A DNA stretch of 64,000 nucleotides from Marinobacter koreensis (lineage in GTDB: Bacteria > Pseudomonadota > Gammaproteobacteria > Pseudomonadales > Oleiphilaceae): contig NZ_JAKZAJ010000004.1 in assembly GCF_023156285.1 (NCBI RefSeq), positions 62,001 to 126,000 on the forward strand. Direction: 5' to 3'. Of the stretch, positions 61,947 to 64,000 are shown one piece after another. Every line of letters starts with the position of its first letter. The first letter of the stretch is position 1. A program made the translations under genes and the position numbers. Below the pieces are notes generated by a model. It was given only the letters and a program-made list of their open reading frames with translations. It searched no databases and was not told the DNA's origin.

Positions 61947-62033
61947 CGGAGGGGACATACTCTTTTCCGCCAGGAAAAAAATGTCTGAGCGCAGCGAGTT
62001 ATTTTTCCCAAGGAAAAGAGTATGTCCCCTCCG
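61947..62033. repeat. Long hairpin element A3, loop in opposite orientation
   Basis: Arms of 22 nt (61947-61968 and 62012-62033) are perfect complements. The inner stem is GGAAAAA/TTTTTCC. The loop at 61981-62000 is the exact reverse complement of the A2 loop, so A2 and A3 form an inverted pair about 90 nt apart. The whole gap 61740-62105 holds no gene beyond A2 and A3. Confidence 0.85.
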
Positions 62034-62105
62034 GCCAGCCACCAATTCAGGAAGGCTGGGGCCAGAATCTGGCGCATGCACCACAGCAAAAGGACGAACC
62101 AGACG

Positions 62106-62513
62106 ATGATGGAAAGAACGGATACACACAGCAAACTCTTCGGCTATCTGCTCTGGATCTTCGGATTCCTGGGATCCCACCGTTTCTACTACGGTAAACC
62201 CGTGACCGGGACCATCTGGTTCTTCACCCTGGGGCTGTTCTTTATCGGTTGGATCATTGACCTGTTCCTGATTCCCGCCATGGATGAAGAAGCGGACCTG
62301 AGGTTCCAGGCTGGCGACATCGACTACAACATCGCCTGGCTGCTGCTCACCTTCCTGGGGGTCTTTGGAATCCACCGCATGTACATGGGGAAATGGGTCA
62401 CCGGCATCATCTACCTGCTGACCGGCGGTCTGTTCCTGATCGGGATTCTCTATGACTTCTGGACGCTGAACGACCAGATCTCCATCCGCAACCAGGAACA
62501 CCGCCTGGGCTGA
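62106..62513 (+). CDS. Protein with two TM2 domains
   Basis: The protein of about 135 residues has two TM2 domains in tandem: LLWIFGFLGSHRFYYGKPVTG with its pair of helices, then LLTFLGVFGIHRMYMGKWVTG with another pair. Each TM2 unit is two helices with a short turn and a GxHRxYxG motif. Their role is unknown; in bacteria they are small inner-membrane proteins. ATG 62106 or 62109 could be the start. Its stop directly adjoins the stop of the convergent wax ester synthase gene. Confidence 0.9.
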   Translation: MMERTDTHSKLFGYLLWIFGFLGSHRFYYGKPVTGTIWFFTLGLFFIGWIIDLFLIPAMDEEADLRFQAGDIDYNIAWLLLTFLGVFGIHRMYMGKWVTGIIYLLTGGLFLIGILYDFWTLNDQISIRNQEHRLG

Positions 62514-63881
62514 TCAGAGCCCGGCAGCGATTTCCAGTTCGTTCAGGCTGTCGTCCAGGTACTCCAGCATGCGTTGTAGGCTGGGCAGGGTACGGCGGCA
62601 GCCGATCAGGCCGAATTCCACCTGGTCGTTGTAGCTGGTGAGGGTCATGTTCAGCGCGAGTCTGTCCATGGCGATGGAGACCGGGTACATGCCTTCCAGC
62701 CTGGCCCCGTTCCAGTAGCGGGTTCCGTCCGGCCCCGGGACGTTGGAGATGACCACGTTGAAGGTTTGCCATGCCGGCGCCATGCCGGTGAGCAGGTGGA
62801 AGGCGGCAGGCGCAAGGGTCAGCGCCGTATAGTTGAGGATTTCCTCCGGCGACATGTGTGCATAGCGATCCTTGGCGGCCTGCATCCCTTCATGGATCCG
62901 GATCAGCCGTTTTTCGGGATCGTTTTCGTCGGTGTGCAGGTTCGCGAGAATGACACCCACATGGTTGCCGCCGGCGCTGTCATCCTTCCGCAGCGACACC
63001 GGAACCATGGCGATCAGTGGTTTGTCCGGCAGGGCATCCTGGTTCATCAGGTAGGTTCTCAACGCACTGGCGCACATGGCCGTGACGACATCGTTCACGG
63101 TGGTGCCATAGGCGTGGCAGACCGCCTTGATACGATCGAGACTCCAGGACTGGGCTGCGAATCGCCGGGAACCGGTGATCTTCTGGTTCAGCATGCTTCT
63201 AGGGGCGTGAAAAATCGACCCGTAGGCCGGGTCTTTTCTCGCTTCGTTGACGGTCTTGAGTAATTCCCGGGCAACCGTAGGCACGGTGCCCAGCTGGCGG
63301 CCGGATTCGCCCAGCAGATGACGGATACTCCGGACCAGGGTACCGCCGCCCTCGCCCGTTTCGCCGGAGGCCCTGGGGGGAAGCGCCCATATCGGGGGAA
63401 GATCGCGTTGGGCCGGATCCGGGGACAGCATCTTGGTCGCCATGCGCATGGCGGAGATCCCGTCCACCAGGGAGTGATGCACCTTGGTATAGAGCGCGAA
63501 CTGCCGGTCTTTCAGCCCCTCGATCAGATGCACTTCCCACAGCGGCCGTTCCCGGTCCATCAGGTGCGAGTGTTCCGCCGAGACCAGTGACAACAGTTCG
63601 CGGATGCGTCCCGGCGTGGGCAGCGCCTCGAAGCGGAAATGATGTTCCAGGTCCAGGTGCTCGTCTTCAACCCACACCGGCTGGCCCAGACGGTAGTCCA
63701 GGTGCTGGTTGAACGGAGGCGTGACCACGGAGTGTTCACGCAGCTGCGCGGCAAGCCGGGCCACATAGTCATCCGGCGCCCCTTCGGGAAATGAAAACAG
63801 CTGCAGACCACCGACGTGCATGGGCTGCTGGCGTTTTTCCAGCCAGAGGAAGAGTTGGTCAGTGGGGCTGAGGGGCTTCAC
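62514..63881 (-). CDS. Wax ester synthase / diacylglycerol acyltransferase (WS/DGAT)
   Basis: The 455-residue enzyme esterifies fatty alcohols or diacylglycerol with acyl-CoA to make storage lipid. The catalytic HHSLVDG motif is at residues 135-141. PLWEVHLIEG, NDVVTAMCASALRTYL and NVVISNVPGP are the further conserved blocks. The N-terminus (LSPTDQLFLWLEKRQQPMHVG) matches the WS1 type of Marinobacter hydrocarbonoclasticus as I know it. GTG 63881 is chosen because AAGGA lies six bases upstream; the TTG at 63887 is too close to it. Confidence 0.95.
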   Translation of the reverse strand: MKPLSPTDQLFLWLEKRQQPMHVGGLQLFSFPEGAPDDYVARLAAQLREHSVVTPPFNQHLDYRLGQPVWVEDEHLDLEHHFRFEALPTPGRIRELLSLVSAEHSHLMDRERPLWEVHLIEGLKDRQFALYTKVHHSLVDGISAMRMATKMLSPDPAQRDLPPIWALPPRASGETGEGGGTLVRSIRHLLGESGRQLGTVPTVARELLKTVNEARKDPAYGSIFHAPRSMLNQKITGSRRFAAQSWSLDRIKAVCHAYGTTVNDVVTAMCASALRTYLMNQDALPDKPLIAMVPVSLRKDDSAGGNHVGVILANLHTDENDPEKRLIRIHEGMQAAKDRYAHMSPEEILNYTALTLAPAAFHLLTGMAPAWQTFNVVISNVPGPDGTRYWNGARLEGMYPVSIAMDRLALNMTLTSYNDQVEFGLIGCRRTLPSLQRMLEYLDDSLNELEIAAGL

Positions 63882-64000
63882 GGTCAATCCTTGTGCCTGA
63901 ACTCTCCCTGAATGTTAGCGCAGTTCCATGTCGGGTTAATTGACCTTGGAAACTTTCTGACTAAGCCGGTAACGTCCCTTCAGCATGTGCATAAAAAAGC

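Overview
The window looks like chromosome of a marine, salt-adapted gammaproteobacterium, most likely Marinobacter or a close relative. The reasons are a WS/DGAT-type wax ester synthase, an ectoine-type osmolyte cluster with its dedicated aspartokinase, a 13-gene Nuo operon with fused nuoCD, and an NAD-linked formate dehydrogenase operon. Base composition is high in GC throughout. I see no prophage, insertion sequence, integrase, CRISPR array or rRNA. The genus is an inference from gene content, not from a marker gene.

Layout. 1-4,530: a tRNA-Gly(CCC), then a small metal/redox set (secreted small protein, DUF411 protein, CcdA-like membrane protein), then four minus-strand genes (ferredoxin-fold protein, APC permease, small membrane protein, DUF302 protein). 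4,733-6,752: a PhoP/PhoQ-like two-component system. 6,805-21,688: complete nuoA-N, mostly with overlapping stop/start codons. The type II NADH dehydrogenase gene lies opposite, and its stop codon overlaps that of nuoN. 23,255-25,060: LOG-family, ankyrin and PEBP proteins. 25,394-34,362: a formate unit made of an OFA-type transporter, a ModE-like regulator with a periplasmic-binding-like domain, and fdsG-B-A, fdhD, fdsD.

34,457-42,954: an LpxH-like hydrolase, a flavodoxin-reductase-like protein and a TVP38 membrane protein. Divergent from the last of these is an uncharacterised row: a TVP38 domain fused to a MerA-like flavoprotein disulfide reductase, a radical SAM protein with five extra C-terminal cysteines, a sodium:solute symporter, and a metallophosphatase-like protein whose metal motifs are altered. 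43,111-46,584: ectA, ectB and the ectoine-type aspartokinase, but no ectC. 46,770-50,549: an unusual sigma-70 factor and a minus-strand group (pdxH, 4'-phosphopantetheinyl transferase, tag, DUF6482, DUF3429). 50,801-63,881: two GGDEF proteins (one degenerate, with an MHYT sensor), an AsmA-like DUF748 protein, a periplasmic solute-binding protein, YfbR nucleotidase, an SDR, a class II amidotransferase, a PF10118 hydrolase divergent from an AraC regulator, a TM2-domain protein and the wax ester synthase.

How the genes work together. Formate taken up by the transporter would be oxidised by Fds, giving NADH. NADH can enter the respiratory chain through proton-pumping complex I or through non-pumping NDH-2; both are encoded here, in convergent overlapping genes. 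The ect genes supply an osmolyte, and the wax ester synthase supplies storage lipid.

The three signals most worth following are: (1) an ect cluster without its final cyclising enzyme; (2) a set of hairpin elements with a nearly constant 20-nt loop but arms that differ between copies while each stays complementary to its own partner; (3) the TVP38-flavoprotein / radical SAM / symporter / phosphatase-like row, for which I know of no assigned function.
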